Source: Prunus persica
Taxonomy: Eukaryota > Streptophyta > Magnoliopsida > Rosales > Rosaceae
Length of the DNA: 64,000 bases
Assembly (NCBI RefSeq): GCF_000346465.2
Contig: NC_034011.1
Coordinates: forward strand, 27,029,941 to 27,093,940
Reading direction: 5' to 3'
Made by a program: the position numbers and the translations under genes
Part shown: positions 26,928-39,889 of the stretch, one piece after another
How positions within the stretch are numbered: position 1 is the stretch's first letter
How the letters are laid out: every line of letters starts with the position of its first letter
Notes under the pieces: generated by a model
The model's input: only the letters and a program-made list of their open reading frames with translations
Told to the model about the DNA's origin: nothing
Databases searched by the model: none

Positions 26928-29900
26928 ATGGCGAGCAGGTATTGGGTGGTGTCTCTGCCGGTCCAAAACTCGGCGTCGTCTCTATGGAACCGTCTCCAGG
27001 AACAAATCTCCAAGCATTCCTTCGATACTCCCCTCTACAGAGTACTGCTCTTTCTTTTTTCCTTCGTTTAATTTGCAAGATCTGATGCTCTCTCTTAATT
27101 CTTTCTGGTTATATTATCATTTCTACAGTTCAATATTCCTAATCTCCGTGTTGGAACCCTGGATTCTCTTCTCTCCCTCAGCGACGATCTCTTGAAGGTA
27201 TTAATTTGGACTTCTACAACTTGTTTGTTATCTCTTCCAATGTAAATTTCTTTATGTTTTATCTGTTTCTGTAGAAACTACATAGAACGATAATGATTGA
27301 TCCCTTTATTTTTTAAAATGCAATTTTTTCGCCATTCCATTGCAAATTTTTCTTTGCTTCGATCTGTTAATTTCGGTACTAATTGTGTGCTATTTTGCAA
27401 TTTGCAGTCAAACAACTTTGTAGAGGGTGTTTCTCACAAGATCAGGCGCCAGATCGAGGAACTGGAGAGGGTTTCAGGCGTGGAGAGCAGCGCACTCACT
27501 GTCGATGGTGTACCTGTTGATTCATACCTTACTAGGTATTGAATCACAGTTCAATTCAATGAGATCAAATATGGACTTAGGATGTTTGGCTGCGGATCAT
27601 GAGTGATCTCTGTGTTTGGGTATTGAATTTTGGGTTTTTGTTATGATGGTAGGTTCGTTTGGGATGAAGCCAAGTACCCTACAATGTCGCCTTTGAAGGA
27701 GGTCGTAGACAGCATTCATGGTCAAGTCGCAAAGATTGAGGATGATCTCAAGGTAATCCTTCACCCTTTTTTCTTTTAAGCATCAGTATGTTAGTTTACG
27801 ATAAAGTTATTGGTTGATAAACTGTTACCACTACTCAATAATACGTAGTCAGTCATTGTAGACATTTCTTTGTTGTGCTTAGCTTAAAGGGCACAAGCTG
27901 CTGCTGATTAAGGACACAATTGATTGAAATAACCATGAATGTATTGCTGGGGAGTTGAAATAATATAGTTAATGGTTGTCAGCCTAGTTCCTCCAGTCTC
28001 TCCCCATAGAATCACTTCTGAAAGGCTTTCTTTTCTTTAGTTTGTTGCCTTAACAACTGAACTTAATGATTATGAAATGTTTGTACATTTAGGCTGTGAA
28101 TCTTTCCCAGAAGAATAAATCACTATACATTATGTGGTTCTCATGTTAGGTTCGTGTAGCTGAGTATAACAACGTCCGCAGTCAACTTAATGCTATCAAC
28201 AGAAAGCAGAGTGGAAGGTATAATTATTCTCTAACTTTAATAATTGCAATTGCACGGGATATTTTGCTCTGATTCTAATTTTACCAATCTCTCTGGCCTT
28301 TTCAGCTTAGCAGTCCGTGATCTTTCCAATTTAGTGAAACCAGAGGACATCGTTACCTCAGAACATCTAGTGACCCTCCTTGCAGTTGTTCCCAAGTATT
28401 CTCAGAAGGATTGGCTATCAAGCTATGAGACCTTGACTAACTATGTGGTATGATTGTTTCCCACACCATATCTTTCTGCTTCGACTGTTACAGACACAAG
28501 GTTTCGCAGTAGGGCGGTGAAAGTTGATCAACTTGTCCATTGTATCTTTCAAAGTTTTGAAATAAAAGCTAGCACATAGTGATTTCTTATTTATTTTAGC
28601 CTTCTTGCTTCAGTCTTATTGATCATGATAAGCATTTTTCAGGTCCCTAGGTCCTCTAAGAAGTTATTTGAAGATAATGAATATGCACTTTACACTGTAA
28701 CACTGTTCAATCGGGTTGCAGATAATTTTAGAACAAGTGCTCGTGAAAAGGGGTTCCAAGTGAGTATTTCTGTACATTCTGTTTTGCTTTTTCCATGAAA
28801 GTGCAAAACTAATTCTTCTTTACCATTTATGCAATATGAAATTACCATTCCTGAGAAATGTGTCTGGATTAGAGATGCATAAATTGCCGCAAATATGCTA
28901 ATTCCTTTCTTTTACTGGGTAAGGAGAAATCTTATAACTGACTTGTGTTTCTTTATCATGTCATTCAGATTCGTGATTTCGAATACAGTTCTGAAGCACA
29001 AGAAAGTCGAAAGCAGGAGTTGGAAAAATTGGTGCAAGACCAAGAAAATTTAAGAAGCTCCCTTTTGCAGTGGTGCTATGCCAGTTACGGAGAGGTAATT
29101 TTTTAGTTTAATTTGTTTATCATATTTATAAAGTGAGGAAGATTATGATTTAAATCTGGTAAAACAGTTTTAGGGGGATTTATGAACTAATGGGAAGAAA
29201 AAAAATGTTCAAGGTCACCTGCCACTGGTCATGCAATAAAAATATAGCGACATTGTGGCAGCATAGGTGATGTTGTGAGTTATCAGGTGGTACTAAAATT
29301 GGGTGTCTATCTAGTAATCCTAAGTTAAAGATGCCTGTTATGGCCTGATCTAAGTAGCTTCTATACATGATGCCTGCATTTATTTTCTCTGTGGCTCAGT
29401 TACAATTTCCCCATAATTGTTCTTAGGGCTAGTTTGGCATTGCTGTGCTTTTAAAAAAAACTGCTTCTGCTGTGCTGCGAGAATAAACAGCTGTGAAATA
29501 ATGTAGTGAAGTGTTTGGTAATCTTTATTTGTAAAAGTGCTGTGAGTATAAAAAGCAGTGTCATGACGTTTGGTAAACTTTTTTCTAGAAGTGCTGTGAC
29601 TGTATAATGACCAAAAAGGGTATGATATTGAAAATGATATTTATGTTGTTTTACAATACATTTACAATTTTTTTTTTTATAATCTTAATAGTAATATACA
29701 ATTATTAAAATATAAAACTTGAGAAGGAAAAAGGCCCCTTTTCTCCTTTTCCTTTTTCTCTCAATTTTTTTCCTCCTTTTTTCTTTTCTCTCGACCCTTT
29801 TTCTCCATTCTTCTCTCTTGACAAGGAATTAAATAAAGAACTAAAACAGTAAATAAAAATAAATAAATAAAACAGCCCTTTTTTGGGAAAAGTGATATTC

Positions 29901-31279
29901 ATTCAACAAACCAACATCCCCAAGCACATCAACAACCCAGAAAGAAACCAAAAACTAAGCCAAACCAGAAAGAAACAAGAAACCAGAACCACCTATTTCC
30001 CTTTCAACTCACAACACAACCCAATTCGACAAACCCCACTTCATTTTCCTCTTCCTCTTGTTTTTTTTCTCAGAATTCTTCCTCTTCCTCTTGCTCCCGT
30101 ATCCCACGATTTCAAATAAATCAAGAAAGGGGGTCAGCCACATGAATAATAATAATAATAAAGGGTGTGGGTGTTTAGGGTGGCTGCGGTAAGAACCCAC
30201 AAGAAAATTGGTTCATGGAACCAAGAAAGAGAGAGAATTGAAAGAAAAAGTGAGAGAAGAGATGGAGTGGAAAGATGGGAAACTGGAGCTTTTGGAAAAG
30301 ACCGTGTGAAGAAGATGAAGGGTAAAGTATGCCAATCTCTAAAATTTATAAGGGTATGCTGGGTATTTGAAAAGTTCATTAATTTGAACCGGCTGCTTGT
30401 AAAAAAAAAAAAAAACTTTGAGAAGCAGCCTCCAACCTGCTTAGAAAAACTGCTGTGCGGGATCCGAGATTTTTAAATAAGCGGATGTTGTTTTGGTTTA
30501 CCAAATGCTTTGAGGCTTAACATTTCTGAAATAAGCAGCTTCTTTTGGCCGCACCGCAATGTCAAACAGAGCCTTAGTCGAATTATTATTCTATTTATCA
30601 TCATACATTGTGTTATTGCTCTATCATGCTTTCTCGTATTCTCTTATGACAGATTTTGGAAATTTCTTACTAAATGTACAAGTTTTTCGCATGCAGGTTT
30701 TCAGCTCCTGGATGCATTTTTGTGCTGTACGTGTCTTTGCAGAGAGTATTCTGAGATATGGTTTACCACCATCTTTCTTGGTAAGAAAGCTCTCATTTTT
30801 TGTCCAAAATAATAGTGTTCTCATTTTCTGTCACTGGTTTACGACCAAGCACTTTTGACTAACCAGTGGATATTGAAATGATATTTCAGGCATGTGTCTT
30901 AGCTCCGACTACAAAAAGTGAGAAGAAAGTACGTTCAATCCTTGAAGGGTTGTGCGATAGTGGTAACAGGCAAGTCCATAAGCTTTACTTATGTTTGTGG
31001 CATAGTAAGGGGGAGCCTCAACTCTTTGATGACAATAGTAGTAAAACTGAATTAACCAATTGTAGATGAAGATGACTTTAGGGCGCTTGTTGACTATCCT
31101 AAGAGACCTTTTTATGTGATGTGCTGTGCGCATTAAGCTTATTTCTCTGACGTTGCATCCTTGTGTTACAATGCAGTACCTTCTGGAAAACTGACGATGA
31201 AGTTGGGGGAGGGATGGCTGGTCTAGCAGGCGATGCAGATGCACATCCATATGTTTCATTCACAATCAATCTTGTTTGA
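26928..31279 (+). CDS. VHA-C: V-type proton ATPase subunit C (VHA-C/DET3)
   Basis: Eleven exons: 26928-27041, 27129-27197, 27408-27535, 27653-27752, 28150-28217, 28306-28447, 28643-28759, 28969-29094, 30697-30780, 30890-30969, 31177-31279; 376 residues, as expected for plant subunit C. It is a cytosolic stalk subunit linking the V1 and V0 sectors of the vacuolar/endomembrane proton pump. Recognisable blocks are MASRYWVVSLPVQNSASSLW at the start, the exon 4 FVWDEAKYPTMSPLKE, the LLQWCYASYGE/VFSSWMHFCAVRVFAESILRY junction, and VSFTINLV at the end. Intron 10 begins with GC, not GT (AACAG then GCAAGT), and only this choice keeps the NSTFWKTDDE frame. Intron 8 (1.6 kb) contains a complete MITE. 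Confidence 0.97.
29426..30573. mobile_element. MITE in intron 8 of VHA-C (Tourist/PIF-Harbinger-like)
   Basis: Left end GGGCTAGTTTGGCATTGCTG is matched by the right end read inward, GGCTCTGTTTGACATTGCGG. The flanks carry TTA on both sides (29423-29425 and 30574-30576), or TTAG if the border is shifted by a base. That is consistent with PIF/Harbinger insertion, though a hAT relative is not excluded. Second-level inverted similarity involves TGTTTGGTAA near 29512 and TTTACCAAA near 30497. The 1,148-bp body has no transposase; it contains C/T-rich and AAAG-rich stretches. Confidence 0.75.
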
Positions 31280-32531
31280 ATGGGCGCAAGATTGTCCAGT
31301 CAGTTTCGCAATCTGAATCTGAGTATTCCTTTAGACAACAATAACAGGGGAGCGGGGTATTTGTATATTGGCATTGATAGCTATATTCTTTGTTTTTTTA
31401 CTTATTATTGCTGCTTTGAGATTTTCCTTGAGCGTTTATCGGGAGGTGAACTTTACTGGGATGCTCTTTCATCTCAAAACTTTCTAGTAGTCTTTTGTTT
31501 TGGTACTGAAGTGTTGTAGTTTTTTTTTTCTTTCGGTTTTACTTACCCATGATATCTGTAGAGCAAGAAACCGACGTTCTTGATGTACCTTTTTTTATTT
31601 ATAATTATTTGAAAGATATGATGCAATAAATTTTTTGGGTTCTCCTCATCGTCGAATAATTTGGAGACACCACGTTTAGCTCAACCGTGAAGTCGGGATG
31701 TTATTTTATTTTATTGCTCACAGAGCAAAACAACGAGCGTATATTTCTGGCTAATACAGAGTTACACTCAAATATGTTAAATTTATATTTTTGTTGGGAA
31801 GAGTTAATTTACTGAACCTTTCATTTAATCGAAGTAATGGAAGCAACTCAAAGAACAGTATTATTATACTCCGAAAAGAACATTTTATATGTCTATGTAA
31901 CTAATCATCACACGGAAGTTCTGATTACGTTTGGGCCAACAGTAAAACATAAAAATTTAAACTTAAATTTCAGAAGATGGTCTCAGGGAAAAGAAAGAAA
32001 ACCCAAAAACCTTGTTGCAATGCTATGATAGAAAACTATATATTTACAACTAAATAATAATAAAAAGATTGCAGGATGAAATCGAAATATATAGAATGCA
32101 AGACTGAAAGAACAAACTCGGAATAAGCCTGAAATGAAGAGTATCAAAATGAATTAATAATCGTATACAGGCATAATTCCCATGCCTACCGATGGCCGAA
32201 GAACATATCCCATCTAACATTATTTTTTGTTGCCTATTCTTGACAGGGGGAAGACACCTCCTCACTCCTAACATCAAACTTTAAATTCATCTCTGATCTA
32301 ACTACAAATACGTCTTTTAAAGAGGATGAGAACAAAACCATCCCCCGAAAATCAGATGAGTCAAAAACGGAAAAACTGGGATACAGGTTCCGCATGCAAA
32401 AGAAATGAAAATCCCCACTTGCTTAGAAGCCATTTTAAGTAACTTCCGCAATCCTATGCTTATTTAATTCCTATGACAAACTTTCCAGTTTCAAAAAGCA
32501 ACAAAGTTGATGAGGTTGATCACCCTGCGGA
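31280..32531. other. Convergent 3' region between VHA-C and phosphate carrier genes
   Basis: Tail-to-tail intergenic DNA with both 3'UTRs. No recognisable gene; small AT-rich frames only. Confidence 0.6.
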
Positions 32532-35349
32532 TTACACCTTAGCAAGCTCTGTGGCAGCAGCAACAGGAGGAGGGGCACCACCAGTTGTTGGCCTAAAAAT
32601 ACATACACCAATTCCATAAGATTTACCTAACAGTTCCTTAAATCAACTAGTGACAAAGCAAACAGGTGCAGGAAGGAATGACTTACAGCCCAACAAAAAC
32701 TTTGAATGCATCATAGATTCCCCACTGAGCTCCAGTAAGAGTTCCAATCATGACGATACGAAGAGGAAGCCCACGGGTAAAGAGACCGACCAACCCAATC
32801 TTCTTCACAGCCTGAACAAGGAGAAACCAAAACAGTCAAAACAAAACAATGAAGATGTACTACAACAAACATTATCCAGAAACCATTGCAGCACTCACAT
32901 CACCAACTGTTGCCCCTTTGGCATTGTTGAGAAAAGACACAAGATTGTCAGCAGGATGAGAAACAATAGCACAGAAAACACCAGCCACGTATCCTCCAGC
33001 AAAACTCACACCAAGCTGCAAAGATTTGGAGCACTGGTCCTTAGGTCTAGGGATGGCATATTTATAGAGCATCTCCACAATGGTCTCGAAGGATGCAAAC
33101 TTCATCATTGTGTCTGCAAGAAAAAACAAGTAGATCAGTAATCAAGTAATAGCAATTCTGTGCTCAAGTAAAGCATAGTATAGCTTCAAGATCATAAAAC
33201 TGCAAGGATACAAATTCAGCACCTATTAGGCTAGTTTCACAAAGAGCTTAAATGGGAAGTTCTAACAGAAAATGTAGCATATAATAGGCCTAGGATGAGA
33301 TAAACACCACATCAAGACCCACAAGCAGCTTTGAGCAAGAAAGTTATTTTCTAATAAATGATAACAGAAGACTACACGAACTCAACTTTGGGCTCAACTC
33401 CAAATAAAAAAAGTAAACGTGGATCATAAGATTAGATCTTAATTAACATGAGGTAAAGCTATCTCCTTTTTTTTGGGGCCAGAAAATTCAAGGCATCTAC
33501 CTAATGCTTGAAAAAACCACGAATGCAACAATTAGATCTCCTGGCCCCCATAGATTACTCTCCAAACAATACTTGAAGGAAAGCATGGAAGTGGAAAAGA
33601 TAAAGAACAAAATTCAAACTTCAGAGCAGTAAGCATGACCATAGAAATAGGAGATTCTCAAAACTACAGTTTTCAAGTTTGTGGTGACCAATTGCATCAT
33701 TAAAATTACCACTTTCATTTTTAAAAAGGGTTCCCTGTATGGTGCATACAGTACCATGGAATACTCCTTTCAAATCATACAGAAATATGTTAAAGCTGTA
33801 TTTCACACAAGTAGAAAATAAAGATGATCGTGTGTTCCCATATTTCTAACTTACACGGAATTTGACGACCCCATAGAGGAACAATACCCTTGTACAACCT
33901 GCAATGGAAAATTATTCACATGTTAATCTTAACAACAGCAGCTTGTTTGAAACATAAAGGAACAACTCATGCATCCGTGTGTGTTGCAGAGCATAAATAT
34001 TGAAACGATGATGCAGTAAAACATACCCAAGAGCACCTTCAGACTTGACAAACTTAGGAAGTCCATCTGACAAACCTCTAGCAAATCCAGGTTGAGTTTG
34101 TACCCGGACCTTGACTGCTTCAAAGGGGCAAAGTGCAACATCTGCAATGACCTCAGCAGATGCAGAACCAGCAAGGTAGATTAAGGTTTTGTACTTGGCA
34201 GAAAACTCTGGTCCAGCAAGGTCAGAGTAGTACTTCTTGAAAAACTCATAGAATCCAAACTTGCAGGCACCCTGGGCACTGTAACCGAGGAGCGTAGGCA
34301 CCCATCCCCTGAAGAAGCCCTTGGCGCCCTGCTCCTTGAGTAGAACTCCAAAACCAGATGATATGCCTTTGTACTTTGCTGGGTCAATCTAGAAACACAA
34401 CAATTAATATCCACAGCGTCAATTAAATTATCTACATCCGCCACTAAGTGTAGTGAGAAATATGTTAGTTATAGATGTCTTTGATATGATAAACTAAATA
34501 AGGATTGAAGTTAACAGAACAAACATCTTACATTCAGAACATTACAAAGCGAAATAACTAAATCAAACGATCAATATAGAGTGGCAGGTTGAAAGCAATC
34601 AATACAGAATGAGAATGAAATTAATCAATCGAATACATAGAAAATAGAAGGAAAAAAACAACCAATGGTTAGCGGGGAAAATCATGAGTGGAGAAATATT
34701 AATGAAATAAAAATCTCTAAAACTGTACAAAATTGAAAACTAGATCCAGTTCAGATCATGATGCAGTGGAATTAAGGACCGAGATATTCAAAATTAATAG
34801 CAAATACGTGAGGGCAAGAACCTGTGAACCATGGAAAACAAATCGCAGACCTAAGCAGACAAAGAACTTAGACAGAATATATGGATGAAAACATAGACAA
34901 ATGAAATGTTACGAACAAATACGAAGATAAAAGACCACAGATCTAATCAGGTAGAATGAGTTGTTGTATGATAAGGATATCAAATCGAAATAAAATCAGA
35001 GATAGAAACTTTTCAAGGGATCTGAAGAAAAGAGGACCTGCATATTGCATTTGACGAGGTCAAGAGGAGTGACGGCCATGTGAGTGAGACCACAGCTGAG
35101 GATCCCTCCAAAAGTACAGGCAGCGTAGAAGGAAGGCGAGTACAGCTCGATCTTCTTGGAGGGCTCGCTCGGCGACGGAATGACCAGGCCCTTCCCGGCC
35201 GACGCTCCTTCGATGTTCACATTGGAGGTGAAGCCGCTAGGCCTGGTGTGGAGCATCTTCTCCAGCGCTAGAGTTTTGGTGGACGATGAGGAGCTGTAGA
35301 GGAAGCTAGGGATCAGAGACTCACGCGAGTGTTTTTCTGAGAGAGCCAT
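32532..35349 (-). CDS. PHT3;1: Mitochondrial phosphate carrier (PHT3/MPT3-type)
   Basis: Six exons on the minus strand: 35038-35349, 34027-34388, 33855-33898, 32899-33113, 32687-32811, 32532-32592; 372 residues. The protein imports inorganic phosphate across the mitochondrial inner membrane for ATP synthesis. The N-terminal extension (about 65 residues, Ser-rich, [16 protein letters not shown]) is followed by three mitochondrial-carrier repeats with their signature motifs: PLDLVK in repeat 1, PFEAVKVR in repeat 2 and HPADNLVS in repeat 3. [21 protein letters not shown] opens the first membrane helix. All splice sites are GT-AG and the 44-base exon 3 keeps the frame ([14 protein letters not shown]). 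The subtype symbol is the best match from memory; PHT3;2 or PHT3;3 would look similar. Confidence 0.93.
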
Positions 35350-37088
35350 GAGAGAAACAGGAAGTGGTCTGATTTGTCTGAGATTTGGGATTTAAGAAGG
35401 AAGAAGAGGAAGGACCTCGAGATTTAGAAGCAAGGGAGAGAGAGAGTGAGGGAAAGGAAATGAAATGAAAGAGAGAGGTTCTCTCCCAAACTCTCGCTGC
35501 CAGATGCTTTGTTAGAAATGGGGCTCTCCTCCGCCTTTTGATTCCGGTTTTTGCTATGGTCCAGTGCTCAACCCTCGCATCAATTCTACGAGATGACCCC
35601 GTCGATTTCCTTTAATTACGATTCTGCCACCCTAGTGCTGCTGCTGACCATTCGCTGGTCTCTCATTCTCACTGAGCACATTGGGCCCGTCGGCCCATCA
35701 TAGTAGAGCTTTGGAACATGTTGACTTTGAAATCCCACCCTTGTTTTGTTTCCCAACTATAAATTTGCAGTTCTGAACCCAAAAAAAAAAAAAAAGGGTT
35801 GATTTTTCCATTCATCTTTTATCGATTTACACTCCCTTTGTTAGAAATTGTATGTTCTCATTTCTCGTTTGTCCACTTAAACTTTTTTTTTTGTTATAGT
35901 AAAAACTATTAAAAACATAACAGAGAGTGTAGGTAGACAAAAGAGGAGTGGGAAAATCACCACCCCAAAAAAATTATAAATTTGCAAACATGAGTTATGC
36001 CAATTGATATGGTTAGCATGTTCGCTTCATTTTGAGCTAAATTTTCCTCGTAATTAGAATTTAGAATAGTTTTGTATATCAAATTGTCGAAAAAGAAAGA
36101 AAGATGCATTCACCTAGAATTTTCGCTTGTGTATATACAAAGAATTTTAGTTATTATATATAGGTAAGTTGTTTGAACATAGCAATATATAAATGATATT
36201 TGTGTGTATGAGAAAGGAGTTGTAAATGGTAGGAAGGTGGCTTTTGTTATGTCGTCCTAGTGTGAACAACGGTTATAGAAACAGACTCCACAATACCAAG
36301 TACCAACCCATGGGGAGCTGGAATCGTATATTCGTAGGCATATCTCGGGGAAATCAATACAGAATATGGTCTTTCAATTTGGCAATTTCCAAACTTCAGT
36401 TTCGTTGTAGACGACTACTCAAATTTCCTTTTCCATAAAGAGAAATTTTCTTTCTTACTTTCCTTTCTAGTTACACCTCCACGTATACATATGGAAATTA
36501 CAAAGTCAACAAAAGCCAGCATAAATAAACCATGTGAAGATGCGAATATGAAGATCAAATCATAATTTAATTTAGAAAAACCTCATTTATTTGCTTCCCA
36601 CTTCTAGCATTCATTAGCAGCACCAGAAATAACACAAGAGCTGTAGAATGTCTGAAGATTCAGAATTAGAGGATTTGGTTCCTATCCTCATACTGTTTCT
36701 CTGAATCATGTGGTCGAAGGTGAAACTGCAAAATGAGAGAGCTCTTCAAGAACTAGAACCTTCATTGCCTTAATAAGCCATCTTCTCAAGCATGATCATT
36801 ATCTCCTTGGTAGAATAGTGGTTTGCGGTTTCAGGACAAGAATCCTAGTTTACATATATAATTTACTGTCTTCTGTTCATTGAAAAACATTTGTATCACA
36901 AGTGGCATCCAGTCTCACCAAAACTGAAGCAAAATATATGAAGCCAATTCCTAATAAGCCCAACTTCTTTCAATCAATGCCTATGATAGCTGCAGTTCTG
37001 CATTGCTATGATTCTTAACACCTTATCAATGCCTAAGGTCGTTTATCAAGCCAATATTGCTTATCAATCCAAACTTTTAACAGAGCCA
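35350..37088. other. Intergenic between phosphate carrier and PPR genes
   Basis: Contains the phosphate carrier promoter with a GA-rich leader (about 35400-35480) and the 3' side of the PPR gene. Frame 36226-36438 has no recognisable content. No mobile element with clear ends was found. Confidence 0.55.
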
Positions 37089-39190
37089 TCACCAATAATC
37101 TCCACAAGAACACAACCCGTCCCTAAAGTGATGAAATCGCTTTGAATCTCTGACCACAATTTCCCGATTAACGACCTTGGAAAGCAACTTAATAACAGTG
37201 TGACAATCAGCACAAACTCGAAGATTCTTGATTATCTGAATTGTTGTACCAGGTACAGAATTCATGATTCCAAAGGCAACAGCCAGCTTCTCACTATGAA
37301 CTCTAAGAACCATTTCCTTCTCTTCCTCATCAACATCGTGTAGAACTGAAGTCACATTGGGTGCATAACCAACTTCTAGCAGCTTGATAGTTAGTTTTTC
37401 CAGATACTCATAAATCCTCTCATGTTGAGGATGCTCTCTATCTCCAACTAAAAATAAATGAACCTTACCTTTCAGTTCGACCAAACTGAATCCAGGAGGT
37501 TTAACCAACCCGCGATTCTTCATAAGTACTCTCATCCTCTCGACATCTTCCCATCTTCCAGCATCAGCATATATATTTGAAAGCAAGATGTAGTACCCGC
37601 AATTATTTGGGTCCAACTTGAACAGTTTTCTAGCAGAAATCTCTGCAAACATCACATTTTTGTGTATCCTACAAGCCCCAAGAAAGGAACCCCATACTAC
37701 ACAGTCTGGTCTCACCCTCATTCCCTTTATTAAATCATAAGCCTTGTTAAGATCACCCGAACGCCCAAGAAGATCAACCATGCACCCATAGTGCTCAATC
37801 CCAGGTTCTACACCAAATTTGTGGTTCATGGTATTAAACCAATACCAGCCTTCTTTTAATAGACCTGCATGACTGCAAGCATTTAGAAGCGACACAAATG
37901 TTATATAATTTGGTTTGATGCCATCCCTTATCATGTTGTAGAAGAGTTCCAAAGCTTCTTTGGCACGGCCATGCATTCCATAACCTGCAACCATGGCAGT
38001 CCATGTCTTGACATTCTTCTCCTTTATGAACTCAAATGCCTTCCTTGCCATGTCAACTTTTCCACATTTGCAATACATGTCGATAATAGAGGTAGACACT
38101 ATCACATTCTCTTCCAAGCCCATTTTTAGAACCTATACAAAAAAGACCGAAGATGGCAGAGTCACTAAACTTTTTCTTTTCAATTGTAACACACAGAATG
38201 ATTAGTTGAGAGCTTACAGTAATACCCTATGTACAGAATGTAAAATTATGGGCGTGACAGTAATTCAAATACCTGATCATGTATAGACTTCCCAACCAGC
38301 AGAGGCCCAGAATGTGCACAAGCTATTAAGAGAGCTGACAACGTCACCGCATTGTAGTGGAAGTCACCATCCTCTACCATGCCATTGAAGACTTGCAATG
38401 CCTCAGAAGATAATCCACTTTGTGCATAGGTTGCGATCATGGAGTTCCAAGAAACCAAGTCCTTTTGAGACATCCCATCAAACACCTTCCTAGACAGACT
38501 GGGATCGCCACATTTGGCGTATGCATCCATCAAAGTATTCCCAACACATAAATCCTCATCAAAACCCTTCTTCACCACCAACCCATGAACACATTGTGTA
38601 AGTCCCTTTTTGGATACACGAGAACAGGCCGACAAAACAGAAACCACAACAACAGGGTCTAAAGAAACATCCTCATTGTCAATTTCCTCAATCAACAAGT
38701 CCTTGAAGAGAGACAAGGCTTGGTGGGGATGGTCGTTTTGGACACAGCCGGTGATCATGGAGGTCCAAGAAACCACATTTCTGTGAGGAATTAGATCGAA
38801 CAGTGTCCATGCATCGGATAATAGGCCGCACCTGGAGTACATATCAATGAGAGCAGAGGAGACAAAAAGGTCGGACTCAAATCCGAAGACCAAAGCCTGC
38901 TGGTGAGCTTGCTTGCCGGAGTGAAGATCGAGCAAAGCTGAGCATGATTTGATGGCGCAAGGGAAGGAGGAGCGGGTTGGTCTGAGAGAGAGTTTTCGCA
39001 TGGAAGAAAATGCTCGGAGTGCTTCGACAGAATCACCGCTCCGAGCCAAGTCGGCAATGACTGAGTTCCAGGAAGAGACATCGTTTTTGTCCACGTATTT
39101 GCTGAACCAGGTAGTGAGGTTGGGGTTGACTACTGAAACTGAATACGGCCGTCTGTTGATGAGACAAAAACTCGATTTTGAAATCTTCAT
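37089..39190 (-). CDS. DYW-class pentatricopeptide repeat RNA-editing protein (At3g26782-like)
   Basis: Two exons on the minus strand, 38273-39190 and 37089-38132, with a 140-base GT-AG intron inside IHDQV, giving 653 residues. The N-terminus is basic and Ser-rich, fitting a mitochondrial presequence. PPR motifs follow from about residue 35 ([16 protein letters not shown]) in PLS order, then E/E+ motifs and a complete DYW cytidine-deaminase domain. The deaminase signature is present: [10 protein letters not shown], then CADCH, ending CSCGDYW. Such proteins edit specific cytidines in organelle transcripts. The closest remembered protein is Arabidopsis At3g26782, apparently the locus reported as MEF14 (matR editing); the target here is inferred. 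An in-frame stop directly precedes the ATG, fixing the start. Confidence 0.92.
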
Positions 39191-39889
39191 TCATTCATTC
39201 ATATGCATTCATTTTTGTTGGTGCTTTTGATTCCCGCTAGGCAAGCAAACAAGTTGAATGTGGGATGTTGTTTGCCAAGCAAATCTCTATCCTTTCATTC
39301 TCTTGGCTTAAGTTGGTAAGTTTCAAAAGCGTATTATATGACTATATCTACATGTGAAGAAGAGTGCGTAAACTCATATTTCATTTGATATTCTAAATTT
39401 TGTCTTGAATCGACTTATCAAGAAATTCAAGTTTCATAAGCCACGTATTAATAAATAAGTAAATTTAGGTTTTACCCATAAAAAAACTTTCACTTTTGGA
39501 AAAAGCCAAAGCTTTTTCAAAAAAGACAGAAAAACCTCTCAACTTTCAAACCAAAGACATGCAAATGTAAAGGATTCCTTAGGAAATCAAAAAATAAATA
39601 AGGATAATTTTGTCCATTTTGACTTCTTTTAAATTTTTTCTCTCTCCTTTGGGCTTTTCCAAAGTCTCCCTATTAAATAATTAATAACCTCAGATGAGGC
39701 TGCTGAACTGAACTGGAGAAAGTAGTTTGTGGATAACTTAGAAAAGAAACCAAAATCATCGCAAGTCAACGCACAGCAGGTGCAAATTATTATTACAAGC
39801 CCTTGATCTGCTTCTGAAATCCTATCCTATCGTAGCTAATAAGAAACAGCTCTGGCATTAATTGTACAAGTCGATGGAGTACGTAGTAG
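39191..39889. other. Intergenic, PPR promoter side
   Basis: Includes ATTC tandem repeats right at the PPR start and AT-rich DNA. Nothing else was recognised. Confidence 0.55.

Noticed and set aside
36226..36438. 70-codon frame upstream of the phosphate carrier gene
   Set aside because: No recognised content and no supporting splice structure.
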